In this document: piece by piece, positions 1-8,829 of the stretch
Layout of the letters: every line of letters starts with the position of its first letter
Position numbering within the stretch: the stretch's first letter is position 1
DNA from: Parafilimonas sp.
GTDB taxonomy: Bacteria > Bacteroidota > Bacteroidia > Chitinophagales > Chitinophagaceae
DNA length: 23,084 bases
NCBI GenBank assembly: GCA_025927795.1
Contig: JAICKT010000018.1
Location: 1 to 23,084, forward strand
Direction of reading: 5' to 3'
The notes under the pieces: model-generated
What the model saw: only the letters and a program-made list of their open reading frames with translations
Database searches by the model: none
What the model was told of the DNA's origin: nothing
Translations under genes and position numbers: made by a program

Positions 1-72
1 ATAAAAGTATTTCCAAAAGATTATAAGAAAGCATTGTTGCAGAAAAAGCAAACAGTTAATGCAACTGCATAA
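1..72 (+). CDS. gltB: Glutamate synthase large subunit, C-terminal tail (partial)
   Basis: Frame 1 is open from the window edge to a TAA at 70-72 and encodes 23 residues beginning IKVFPKDYKKALLQ. A VFPKDYK-type ending is typical of the large subunit of NADPH-dependent glutamate synthase, which takes ammonia from glutamine and passes the amide nitrogen to 2-oxoglutarate. Only the last residues are present, so no domain can be verified. The call rests on this motif and on gltD lying 114 bases downstream on the same strand, the usual gltB-gltD order. Everything upstream lies outside the window. Confidence 0.8.
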   Translation: MKVFPKDYKKALLQKKQTVNATA

Positions 73-88
73 AATATTTAAAAGCAGA

Positions 89-106
89 TTCCCGCTTTCG
101 CGGGAA
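89..106. repeat. REP-like hairpin between gltB and gltD
   Basis: A perfect inverted repeat has arms TTCCCGC (89-95) and GCGGGAA (100-106) around a TTTC loop. It is not followed by a T tract, so it does not look like a classic intrinsic terminator. Its GC-rich stem stands out in the AT-rich spacer and resembles the short palindromic elements dispersed between genes in many bacteria. Only one copy is seen here, so the repeat assignment is inference. It could also stabilise the 3' end of a gltB transcript. Confidence 0.5.
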
Positions 107-164
107 TGACGTGTGAGAGGTTTATATATTATAAACAACATAAAAGATTTAATCACTTTAAAAT

Positions 165-185
165 TCCCCTTTAGGGGATTAGGGG
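165..185 (+). promoter_or_regulatory. Hairpin plus G-tract leader directly before gltD
   Basis: TCCCC (165-169) can pair with GGGGA (174-178) around a TTTA loop. A second GGGG (182-185) follows after ATTA and sits one base before the ATG at 187. The C arm could pair with either G tract, so two alternative hairpins are possible. The same layout with different but complementary stem bases precedes the aspartate kinase gene at 21798-21821. It may be a dispersed repeat, a translation-control element, or both. The role is inference. Confidence 0.5.
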
Positions 186-186
186 T

Positions 187-1650
187 ATGGGCAAGCCAAC
201 AGGGTTTTTAGAGTTTGAAAGAGAAGTACCGGTAAAAATTCCGGTGACAGAAAGAATAAAAACTTTCCATGAATTTATTGGAAGGTATAGTGATGTTGAA
301 CTAAATCACCAGGCTGCGCGGTGTATGGATTGCGGTGTTCCGTTTTGTCATAATGGTTGCCCGCTCGGAAATATTATTCCTGAATTTAATGATGCGATAT
401 ATCGCAAAAGCTGGAAAGAAGCATACGATATTCTCAGTGCGACAAATAATTTTCCTGAATTTACAGGTCGCATTTGTCCTGCACCTTGCGAGAGTTCATG
501 TGTGCTTGGTATTAATCAACCACCAGTTACTATTGAAGAAATAGAAAAGCATATTATTGAAATAGCGTTTGATTATGGCTTTGTTCAACCGAAAAAAATA
601 AATATTCGTTCAGGAAAAAAAATTGCAGTTATTGGTTCAGGACCTGCAGGTCTTGCAGCAGCAGCCCAATTAAATTATGAAGGACATCTCGTTACTGTTT
701 TTGAAAGAGATGATGCAATTGGCGGCTTGTTACGTTATGGCATTCCGGATTTTAAACTGGAAAAATGGGTTATTGACAGAAGATTAAAATTGCTTGAGGA
801 AGAAGGAATTACTTTCAAATGCAATGCAAATGTTGGCGTAAATATTCCTGTGAACGAAATTCTTGAAAATTTCGATGCAGTTGTGTTAGCAGGCGGTTCA
901 ACAGTACCAAGAGATTTGCCGGTAAAAGGTCGCAATGTAAAAGGCGTTTATACTGCAATGAAATTTTTGAAGCAACAAAATAAACGCAACGCAAATCTTG
1001 ATGCAACCATTCATTTAGGTGAAACAGTTGAATCAAATATGTTTTACGAAAACATTTTTGCCACAGATAAAAACGTAATTGTAATTGGTGGCGGCGATAC
1101 TGGCAGCGATTGTATTGGCACAGCAAAAAGACAAGGCGCAAAATCAATATTGCAATTGGAATTATTACCGCAGCCGCCAAAATCAAGAACGCATCACATG
1201 CCGTGGCCAACATACCCGATGTTATTAAAAACAACTTCATCACATGAAGAAGGTGCAGACCGTGAATGGGCAATTGCAACCAAAGAGTTTTTGCATGATG
1301 AACATGGAAATTTGCGCGCATTAAAAGTGGTAAATCTTGAATGGAAATTTTCTGAAGATGGAAGAACAACAGGTTTTGAAGAAGTATCTGGTAGCGAAAG
1401 AGAATTGCCATGCGAACTTGTTTTGCTGGCAATGGGTTTTGTGCATCCGCAGATTGAAGGCATGCTCGCAGATTTGCAGGTGGCATTGGATGAAAGAAAA
1501 AATGTAAAAGCAGATAATAAATCTTATCAAACCAATCATAAAAAAATATTTGCAGCCGGCGATATGCGCCGCGGGCAAAGTTTAGTTGTGTGGGCAATTA
1601 ATGAAGGAAGAGAATGTGCGAAGACAGTGAATGAATTTTTAGCAGTTTAA
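187..1650 (+). CDS. gltD: Glutamate synthase small subunit (GltD)
   Basis: This 487-residue protein is the NADPH-oxidising beta subunit of glutamate synthase. It passes electrons through FAD to the large subunit for glutamate formation in the cytoplasm. The N-terminal iron-sulfur domain shows cysteines 46, 49, 54 and 58 and a second group at 97, 101 and 105. The FAD-binding GSGPAG lies at about 150-155, the NADPH-binding GGGDTG at 301-306, and the FAD-closing segment IFAAGD near 454. Length and motif order match the family. The ATG at 187 gives the expected N-terminus and sits directly behind the hairpin leader. It follows the gltB tail by 114 bases. Its stop overlaps the stop of the opposing helicase gene. 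Confidence 0.96.
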   Translation: MGKPTGFLEFEREVPVKIPVTERIKTFHEFIGRYSDVELNHQAARCMDCGVPFCHNGCPLGNIIPEFNDAIYRKSWKEAYDILSATNNFPEFTGRICPAPCESSCVLGINQPPVTIEEIEKHIIEIAFDYGFVQPKKINIRSGKKIAVIGSGPAGLAAAAQLNYEGHLVTVFERDDAIGGLLRYGIPDFKLEKWVIDRRLKLLEEEGITFKCNANVGVNIPVNEILENFDAVVLAGGSTVPRDLPVKGRNVKGVYTAMKFLKQQNKRNANLDATIHLGETVESNMFYENIFATDKNVIVIGGGDTGSDCIGTAKRQGAKSILQLELLPQPPKSRTHHMPWPTYPMLLKTTSSHEEGADREWAIATKEFLHDEHGNLRALKVVNLEWKFSEDGRTTGFEEVSGSERELPCELVLLAMGFVHPQIEGMLADLQVALDERKNVKADNKSYQTNHKKIFAAGDMRRGQSLVVWAINEGRECAKTVNEFLAV

Positions 1651-4163
1651 CTCTGCTCATTTATTCTTTCCCATTGCTTAGAAGCAATAGCAAGTCTTAT
1701 CTCACTATAACTAACGGCATCTTTTAATTTTTCTTTTATTGAAGTGATGCAAACACCTTCAGCATTTTCAAGATGCGGTTCAATTAAAACCAACTTTTCT
1801 GTTTTCACCAATTCATTTACGGATAATATTCCTTTGCTCACAAAAAAAGCAAGATGATTTTCTATGGTTGATTCTGCAAAATTCCGAAGCTTCGCAATCT
1901 CTGCAACAGATTTACCTTCTTTAAAAAGTTTATAGCTGATTGTTTTTGTATTTTCTTTTTGTTCTGATATTTCGGTTGTATTTTTTTCTTTTCTTTCGCG
2001 CTTTGGCGGTTTTTTATGAATAAAAGAACCAAGGTTATGTTCGCTACAATAGTCAACAATAATTTTAAGAAACTGGTGGCCATATTGCTTTGCTTTGGCT
2101 GAACCAAACCCGCTTATCTTAACCAGTTCATTTAAATTCTGCGGAAGATATTCTGCCATTTCATCGATGGTTGCAGTTGATGCAACATAATAAACAGGTA
2201 TATTTTTCTGCTCACATATTTTATTGCGTAATTCTCTTAATTGTTTATGCAGTTGCGGATGCGGGCTTTCTGTTTTTTGCGCAGAAGCAGTAGCATAAGC
2301 ATTTACATTAAATGAAGGGAGTATAAAATTTTTCTTTTGCTGATAGTAATTATTAATCGAAAAGTTTGGCTCACAGCAATGCATTAAATGTTTTTTCTCT
2401 GCAACTAAAGCAAAAATTTCTTTGAGTGAATCGTTGTATGCTTTCGCATGTTGTTTACTGTCTGTTGAGGCAGGTGATTGAAAAAGCAATTGAATAGTTT
2501 GTTCTAATTGTTCAATAAAATAATCAGCAGCTTTTAAAAGTCTTTGTTGAAGTAACTGATGTTGGTCAGGTAGAATATCTTCACTAAAAAATTTATTTAA
2601 CTGCTGTTTAAATTTTTCAGCAACAATTTGTAATGCTGATATTTTACTTTGAATTTCATCTGCCCATTTTAATGCACCTTCATTAAATGCAGCAGCATTA
2701 TCTTTTACAATTTTTTTAAATTCTTTATACTGATTTTCGATAACGCTTAAATCAAACAAAGTAAAAATAATATTTTGCTGGTACCGTTTTTTTGATTGAA
2801 TCAGCTCTTGTTTCAATTGCTCTTCTGTTGCATTGCTTTGCGAGAACTGAATTATTTTTTCATCTGTATGTAAACTTTGTGGTGTAATCAAACTTTTCAA
2901 AACAATGCCCTGTAACGAAGTGCAACGGCTTAATGCAACGTAAACTTGGCCGGGCGCAAACGCTTGCCCGGCATCAATTACAGCTTTATCAAAAGTTAAA
3001 CCCTGGCTTTTATGAATAGTAATTGCCCAAGCGAGCCGCAAAGGAAATTGTGTGAATGACCCAATTACTTCTTCTTCCAACTGCTGTGTTGTTCTATTTA
3101 ATGTATAGCGAATATTTTCCCAAATTTCTTTGCCTACTTCAATCTCTTTATCATTGTCGTTACATTCTACAAAAATTTTATCATCTTCAATTTTAACTAC
3201 CGTTCCAATTTTTCCATTAAAATATCTTTTTACTTTTTCCTTATCATTTTTTATAAACATTACCTGTGCACCAATTTTTAATTGAAGAGATTCATCTGCA
3301 GGAAATGCTTTCTCAGAAAACTCTCCTTTTATTTCTGCTTTAAATGAAAATGATTTTCCTTTTAATTTAGAAAGCTCGCCAGCATTTGTATTATCTGATT
3401 TATAATTATGCGTCGTTAGAAAAATATACCCATCATTTCCGTTTAATTCAAACCATGGATCGTAACGCGTGTTTAATAAATTCATTCCTTCATCACTAAC
3501 ATTGCTGTGCCTTACTTCATTTAGTAATTGAATAAATGTATTATCTGTTTGACGATATATTTTTTGAAACTCGATATACACCGGCGGAGATTGTTGCATT
3601 ACATGGCTTTCAAAAAAATACTGGCTTCTATAAAACTGTGAAAGCAAACCCCATTCTTCATCAGGTATAATTGGCGGCAACTGAAACATATCACCAATCA
3701 ATAACAATTGCACACCGCCAAATGGTTCGCTGTTGCGATTCCTGAAATGCTTTAATACCGTATCAATTGCATCAAGCGTGTCGCAACGCACCATGCTTAT
3801 TTCATCAATAATCAATAATTCAAGTTGTTGAAAAATTTTTCGCTTCTCATTATTTACACGCATTCTTCCTAACAAACTATGCTTGTTAATTGCGTCATTA
3901 TTTTGCATAAAACCTTTTGCTTCGGGAATGAACGGCGATAAAGGCAACTGAAAAAATGAATGAATTGTAGCGCCGCCTGCATTGATTGCAGCTACACCTG
4001 TTGGTGCAACAACAGCAGTTTGCTTGATACAATTTTCTCTTATAAATTTTAAAAATGTTGTTTTGCCTGTGCCTGCTTTTCCCGTAAGAAAAATATTGCG
4101 ACAACTTTCATTTACCAGGTTTGTGGCAAGAAGAAACATTTCATTGCTGTTATCAACATTCAT
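1647..4163 (-). CDS. PIF1-family helicase with C-terminal HRDC and winged-helix domains
   Basis: The 838-residue protein is an SF1B-type DNA helicase. Walker A GKAGTGKTT is at 28-36, Walker B IIDE ends at 121, GDMFQLPP is at 158-165, the late motif TIHKSQGLTFD is at 382-392, and VYVALSRC is at 407-414. A long helical linker follows. An HRDC domain, a nucleic-acid-binding module also found in RecQ, spans about 640-710 and contains ISGFGSAKAKQYG. A basic stretch at 718-727 leads into a winged-helix-like tail at about 735-825 with SVAEIAKLRNFAESTIENH. PIF1 enzymes unwind DNA forks, G-quadruplexes or R-loops; the substrate here is unknown. The ATG at 4163 lies only about 25 bases from the susD terminator. 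Confidence 0.93.
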   Translation of the reverse strand: MNVDNSNEMFLLATNLVNESCRNIFLTGKAGTGKTTFLKFIRENCIKQTAVVAPTGVAAINAGGATIHSFFQLPLSPFIPEAKGFMQNNDAINKHSLLGRMRVNNEKRKIFQQLELLIIDEISMVRCDTLDAIDTVLKHFRNRNSEPFGGVQLLLIGDMFQLPPIIPDEEWGLLSQFYRSQYFFESHVMQQSPPVYIEFQKIYRQTDNTFIQLLNEVRHSNVSDEGMNLLNTRYDPWFELNGNDGYIFLTTHNYKSDNTNAGELSKLKGKSFSFKAEIKGEFSEKAFPADESLQLKIGAQVMFIKNDKEKVKRYFNGKIGTVVKIEDDKIFVECNDNDKEIEVGKEIWENIRYTLNRTTQQLEEEVIGSFTQFPLRLAWAITIHKSQGLTFDKAVIDAGQAFAPGQVYVALSRCTSLQGIVLKSLITPQSLHTDEKIIQFSQSNATEEQLKQELIQSKKRYQQNIIFTLFDLSVIENQYKEFKKIVKDNAAAFNEGALKWADEIQSKISALQIVAEKFKQQLNKFFSEDILPDQHQLLQQRLLKAADYFIEQLEQTIQLLFQSPASTDSKQHAKAYNDSLKEIFALVAEKKHLMHCCEPNFSINNYYQQKKNFILPSFNVNAYATASAQKTESPHPQLHKQLRELRNKICEQKNIPVYYVASTATIDEMAEYLPQNLNELVKISGFGSAKAKQYGHQFLKIIVDYCSEHNLGSFIHKKPPKRERKEKNTTEISEQKENTKTISYKLFKEGKSVAEIAKLRNFAESTIENHLAFFVSKGILSVNELVKTEKLVLIEPHLENAEGVCITSIKEKLKDAVSYSEIRLAIASKQWERINEQS

Positions 4164-4188
4164 AAAAAATCAAGATAAGAAAAATAAA

Positions 4189-4214
4189 AAAGCTGCCTTT
4201 ACTCAGACAGCTTT
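4189..4214 (-). terminator. Rho-independent terminator of the susCD unit
   Basis: Arms AAAGCTG (4189-4195) and CAGCTTT (4208-4214) form a 7-bp stem, with two further inner pairs possible after one mismatch. Read on the minus strand the stem is followed by a T-rich run, the complement of about 4178-4190, as expected for an intrinsic terminator. It lies just after the susD stop and just before the helicase start, so it should separate the two units. Confidence 0.8.
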
Positions 4215-4240
4215 ATTTAATTATAATTTTAAAAATTAAA

Positions 4241-5656
4241 TTATTGATCCCACCAAAGTTTATCGCTCATTTGCACGGTTGGAACGTTTCCTCCGTTTGT
4301 TGAAATTTCATCTGCAGGATAATTCAGTCTTCGAATAAATGTGCTTAATACTGCATTTTCAGGAAGCATAAAATCTTTATAGTTATAATCTGTACGCCGC
4401 ATATCATCCCATGTAACAGGATTTAAAAAACACGCAACATATTTTTCTTCCATGATACGCTGGAGTGTTAAGTTTTCAGAACCAACAGCAACAGAAGGAC
4501 CGGTGATGTACCGTTGAATGGCTGTATCTGCAACGCCTAACTTTTGCATATTAGCTGTAATGCCTGCTATGTAAGCATTGTAAGCGTCGGCGCTATTTCC
4601 TTTTCTAAATTCAGCCTCTGCTTCCATGAATTTACATTCAGCATAAGTTATTATCTGCAGAGGAGAATTATCACTTGAATACCATTTGCCAACTGTTAGA
4701 TAACATTCCTGCGGATCTGTTGGATCGCCATGCCCACCTGCACCATTTACTGTTCCGCGATAGTCTCCAAATTTTGTAGTGTCAGTAATTAGTGGAAGCC
4801 TTGGATCGAAAACACCATAGATCGTTCCATTAGTCGCAGTAATGAAATAAGCTGAAAGCCATCCATCTAAAAGCAATACAGAATTATTATATGCTTCAGT
4901 TTCCCATGGATTGGTTCCATCAAACGCAGTTATTTGTGCATCATCTTCGTTACTGGTATATGCTTGTGTTAATTCACTTAAAACAGCATCCGCATTATAA
5001 TCAGAAGTTTTTGAAACCTGGTTTAACATACGTGCTTTTAAAGCATGTGCTGTTTTTATCCACGCACCTGCATCACCTGCATGAATAAAATCACTGGAAG
5101 AATTCAGTTCACCATCAGCATCCGGTTGCTGCAATGCAGCAATGCCTAAGTCAAGCAGATGCAGGCAAGTATCATAAAGCGATTTCTGATCATCAAATTT
5201 TGGATGGATATTATCCACACCTAAAAATGATTCTGTATAAGGCACATCACCCCAAACATTTGTTATCATATTTATCTGCTGTGCTGTTAAAATATCAGCA
5301 ACACCAATGTAAGCATTCAAGCCCTTTTCAAAAGCGAATTTGCGCATATCATATAAATCAGTCAATACATTATAACAATCATTCCATGCACTGCTCGCAT
5401 TTACATCATCATAAGTATCTATGGTGCTTCCAGCGCTGGGAGAAGCAAGATATTGTGTGTAATAACTCGTCCAGTCTGCAACACGCCAAACATTTATTGC
5501 AGATGAGTTTGTAACATTTGCAAGCAGTCCATCAATTGGCGGTTGTAAGGCTGCGTTTGGGTTTTGATTTATATCAAAATATTTTTTACAACTGCCCAAC
5601 ATTAAAATAATGCAGGCTGAAAAAATTATTTGCTTATATATTTTTATTGCGTTCAT
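4241..5656 (-). CDS. SusD-like outer-membrane nutrient-binding lipoprotein
   Basis: The 471-residue protein has a lipoprotein signal with lipobox LGSC, predicting acylation of Cys23, and then KKYFDINQNPN, a typical start of mature SusD-like proteins. The ending KLWWDQ also fits the family. SusD proteins are helical, TPR-containing surface lipoproteins that cap the SusC channel and capture oligosaccharides, peptides or other nutrients. It looks closest to the SusD_2 type, a subfamily guess from memory. It follows susC by 26 bases and is almost certainly cotranscribed with it. The substrate cannot be deduced, because no glycoside hydrolase, peptidase or sensor gene is adjacent. Confidence 0.93.
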   Translation of the reverse strand: MNAIKIYKQIIFSACIILMLGSCKKYFDINQNPNAALQPPIDGLLANVTNSSAINVWRVADWTSYYTQYLASPSAGSTIDTYDDVNASSAWNDCYNVLTDLYDMRKFAFEKGLNAYIGVADILTAQQINMITNVWGDVPYTESFLGVDNIHPKFDDQKSLYDTCLHLLDLGIAALQQPDADGELNSSSDFIHAGDAGAWIKTAHALKARMLNQVSKTSDYNADAVLSELTQAYTSNEDDAQITAFDGTNPWETEAYNNSVLLLDGWLSAYFITATNGTIYGVFDPRLPLITDTTKFGDYRGTVNGAGGHGDPTDPQECYLTVGKWYSSDNSPLQIITYAECKFMEAEAEFRKGNSADAYNAYIAGITANMQKLGVADTAIQRYITGPSVAVGSENLTLQRIMEEKYVACFLNPVTWDDMRRTDYNYKDFMLPENAVLSTFIRRLNYPADEISTNGGNVPTVQMSDKLWWDQ

Positions 5657-5682
5657 TGTAAGATTTTTTGTGGTTTGAAAAA

Positions 5683-8600
5683 TTAGAAACCAACATTTAA
5701 AGAAAAAATATAGCTGCGCAATGCAGGATAACTAAAGCCTGAACTGATAACAAAATTGCTTCCTGAAGCTGCATCACTTCTTGTTTCCGGATCGAAGCCT
5801 TTATACTTTGTAATTAATATCAGGTTTGTGCCGGTAAATGAAAGTGTTGCACTGTTAAACACAGAATGCATAAATATTTTTTGCGGTAATGAATAAGATA
5901 AAGTAGCTGTACGCAATCTTACCCACGAAGCATCTTCGATAAAATTTTCTGAAATGCCGCGATAAATATTCCGGTAATATCCGTTTCCATAATTAATGCC
6001 ATCCGGGCCAATTCCTTGTCCGAGAAAAACAGGTTTTGTATTTTGTTTTCCATCTTCAGTAACACCATTAAAAACAATTGTTTGATCGCGGTTAAGTGTA
6101 ATTGCAGACTCACCAAAAGCAGCCAAGAAATCAGTGAACTGATCAAACTTTTGAACACCTGCCTGCATATCCCACAAAAAATATAAACTCCAGTTTTTAT
6201 AAGTTAATGTATTGCCTAAACCAGCAACCCATTTTGGATAAGAGTTGCCCAATATTTTTTGATTTGTTGCATCAGGATAAACAGGAAAGCCATCATCACC
6301 AATAAGCATTGGTAAGCTTTTATTTACATGCCCTGAATCAACGTCACCATATCTAACTATAGGTGTGCCCCATATATCTCCTGCAGATTCTCCGGGTACA
6401 TAATATGAACTAACGGTTGATCTTCCATACCCAAAAACGCTATTGATAAAAATGCTTTTCAACCCGGGATATACAGACAAAATTTTGTTTCTGTTGGCAG
6501 AAAGATTTCCCGAAACATCCCATTTAAAATTTTTAGATTTTACAGGTGTGCCTGTTATAGATAACTCAATGCCTTTGTTTTGTATTTCGCCGGCATTTAA
6601 TGTAATTGAACTAAAGCCTGTAGTAGATGATACAGTTACAGGTATTATCTGGTCTTTACTGTTTGATTTATACCATGTAAAATTTAACCCGAGGCGATTT
6701 TGCAGAAAGCTTAGGTCCGTTCCTATTTCAAATGTTGTTGTGTTTTCAGGTCTTAATGTAAATACGCCAGCCGATCCATTTCTTGTCCATCGTATAACAT
6801 CGGTACCATCATTTGAAATAGGCGCACCATCCGGAACGTAAGTAACGCTTGTACTGTAAGGCGGCGCATCTTTACCAATGCCTGCTAATGAAGCACGAAT
6901 TTTTCCATAGCTAAACCATGCAGGCATTGTAAACTGTTGAGAAAAAATATAGCTTAGGCTTGCAGAAGGATAAAAGAATGAACGGTTATTTTCTTCAAGT
7001 GAAGATGTCCAGTCATTTCTTCCGGTGAGTGCTAAGTATAAATAATTATTGTACCCCAAAGTAAGGTCTGCATAAGCGCCGATAATGCGATACCTTTCTC
7101 TATACTCATCAATTACAGTATGTTTTGCATTTTGTAATGAGAACCAATTGTACACATCAAGACCGCTGCCTTCTGCACTAATGCGTTTTAAATTTCTGTC
7201 CAAAACATCATTACCTATACGAAATGTAGTTTGAAATTTATTTGCCCATGTGTGATCGAAAGTCAATAGTAAATTTGAATTAAGCTGCCTGAAGTTTAAT
7301 TGATATTGATGTACAAAACCGGTTCCGTATTGTCCGTCATAATCCTGGTTATCTTCCGCAACAAATTCTCCGGGGAAACCAACTGCACCGGGCGCTGTAG
7401 CTTCTCGCGCATCACCGTATTCATCTACGCCAAATAAATATGTGGCAGTAAACCAGCTTACCGGATTATAAGTAAAGTTTACATCACCTGTTATATGATT
7501 TACCTGCGAGCCGAATTTGTTTGTTGCTGTTTGGTAAACCGGGTTATCATTACCATAACTTTTCATTGTGCCCTGTGGCGTAAATGCATCACGCACATCC
7601 CATCGCGGAGCCCAATAAATTAAATCTTCATTATAGCGGTTTGCATCATAAAAATTACCATTAGTGTTTGTATAAAATATTGATGTACCCATTTTAAATT
7701 TATCGCTAAACTTTAACTGGCCATTTAATCTCGCATTTATATCCTGGTAAAAAGTATTTGGAATAAGACCAGTTTGCCTTAAATAAGAAAACGATGAAGA
7801 GTATGTTACTTTATCACTTCCACCGGAGAGATTAATACCAGATCTATATTGATGACCCGTATTATAAGCATGTTTCCAATCGTTGGGCAATTGTGCAGGA
7901 TGTGTGGGATCGATTTTTCTTGCATCTTCAACTGTTGGTCCCCATGCAGGCCAAAAACTTGTTGAATCATATTCGCCACTATAACCCTGTGTATATTTTA
8001 ACTGGATGTCTGGGATCTTATCTATATTATCAATATTGTATGAAGAATTAAAACTTACACGCATTTTGCCTGCCTGCCCTGATTTGGTTGTAATCACTAT
8101 TACACCATTCGCACCACGCAGTCCATACAATGCAGTTGCAGCACCACCTCTTAAAACATTTATTGTTTCAATATCATCAGGATTTAAATCTGACATACGA
8201 TTAGGCAATGCAGCGCCGCGATCACCGGTTGTGCCTGTAGTAAAAGTGCTGTTATCAACAGGTAAGCCATCAATAACAAATAAAGGTTGATTATTGGCAG
8301 CCGGATTTAAAGAATTTATACCGCGTATTAAAATGCTTGCACCTTGTCCCGGTCCACCACCAGAACCATTGATAGTTACACCTGCAATTTTGCCTTGCAA
8401 TGCATTTATTAAATTGGGTTGCTTTGCTTCAGAAATTTCGGTGGCACTAACCTGTTGCGAAGCATAACCTAAAGTGCGTACTTCTCTTTTTATACCTAAA
8501 GCTGTAACAACAACCTCATTTAAATTTCCGCCAGAAACATCGAGTTCAACATTCAATGTTTGAGATCCATCAACACTTACATCTTTGTTAGCATAACCAA

Positions 8601-8829
8601 CGTAAGAAACAGTGAGTGTTGCATTATCATGTAAAAGCGTGATTGAAAAATTACCTGCATTATCTGCAAGAACTCTGTTGGTTGTTCCCTTTTCCTGAAT
8701 GACGGCTCTTTCAAGCGGTTGTTTTGTATCGCCTGCAGAAACTTTACCTGTAATAGTTTTTCCCTGCTGTGCATTTACAAGATAAAAAAGCAGCAAAAAG
8801 CAAGCTGCTAAAATGGGTGATTTAAGCAT
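5683..8829 (-). CDS. SusC-like TonB-dependent outer-membrane transporter
   Basis: The 1048-residue protein has a signal peptide, probably cleaved after VNA at residue 20. A carboxypeptidase-regulatory-like beta-sandwich follows at about 25-105. The plug domain starts near VVVTALGIKREVRTLGYA and contains the SusC signature LFVIDGLPVDN. The rest is a large beta-barrel ending in YIFSLNVGF with a terminal aromatic residue. SusC proteins use TonB energy to import substrates delivered by the SusD lid. There is no N-terminal STN domain, so direct signalling to an anti-sigma factor is not expected. Length is normal. A 459-base region lies upstream, presumably holding the promoter. It forms a two-gene unit with the susD-like gene. 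Confidence 0.95.
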   Translation of the reverse strand: MLKSPILAACFLLLFYLVNAQQGKTITGKVSAGDTKQPLERAVIQEKGTTNRVLADNAGNFSITLLHDNATLTVSYVGYANKDVSVDGSQTLNVELDVSGGNLNEVVVTALGIKREVRTLGYASQQVSATEISEAKQPNLINALQGKIAGVTINGSGGGPGQGASILIRGINSLNPAANNQPLFVIDGLPVDNSTFTTGTTGDRGAALPNRMSDLNPDDIETINVLRGGAATALYGLRGANGVIVITTKSGQAGKMRVSFNSSYNIDNIDKIPDIQLKYTQGYSGEYDSTSFWPAWGPTVEDARKIDPTHPAQLPNDWKHAYNTGHQYRSGINLSGGSDKVTYSSSFSYLRQTGLIPNTFYQDINARLNGQLKFSDKFKMGTSIFYTNTNGNFYDANRYNEDLIYWAPRWDVRDAFTPQGTMKSYGNDNPVYQTATNKFGSQVNHITGDVNFTYNPVSWFTATYLFGVDEYGDAREATAPGAVGFPGEFVAEDNQDYDGQYGTGFVHQYQLNFRQLNSNLLLTFDHTWANKFQTTFRIGNDVLDRNLKRISAEGSGLDVYNWFSLQNAKHTVIDEYRERYRIIGAYADLTLGYNNYLYLALTGRNDWTSSLEENNRSFFYPSASLSYIFSQQFTMPAWFSYGKIRASLAGIGKDAPPYSTSVTYVPDGAPISNDGTDVIRWTRNGSAGVFTLRPENTTTFEIGTDLSFLQNRLGLNFTWYKSNSKDQIIPVTVSSTTGFSSITLNAGEIQNKGIELSITGTPVKSKNFKWDVSGNLSANRNKILSVYPGLKSIFINSVFGYGRSTVSSYYVPGESAGDIWGTPIVRYGDVDSGHVNKSLPMLIGDDGFPVYPDATNQKILGNSYPKWVAGLGNTLTYKNWSLYFLWDMQAGVQKFDQFTDFLAAFGESAITLNRDQTIVFNGVTEDGKQNTKPVFLGQGIGPDGINYGNGYYRNIYRGISENFIEDASWVRLRTATLSYSLPQKIFMHSVFNSATLSFTGTNLILITKYKGFDPETRSDAASGSNFVISSGFSYPALRSYIFSLNVGF

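Noticed and set aside
815..1597. Long minus-strand frame opposite gltD
   Set aside because: It is a shadow of gltD: composition is odd, no domain is visible, and the plus-strand gene is certain.
5134..5514. 126-codon plus-strand frame inside the susD region
   Set aside because: It is antisense to a well-supported SusD gene and rich in His, Gln and Leu, as expected of a shadow frame.
6443..6841. 132-codon plus-strand frame inside susC
   Set aside because: It lies antisense to the SusC barrel, with no recognisable domain or start signal.
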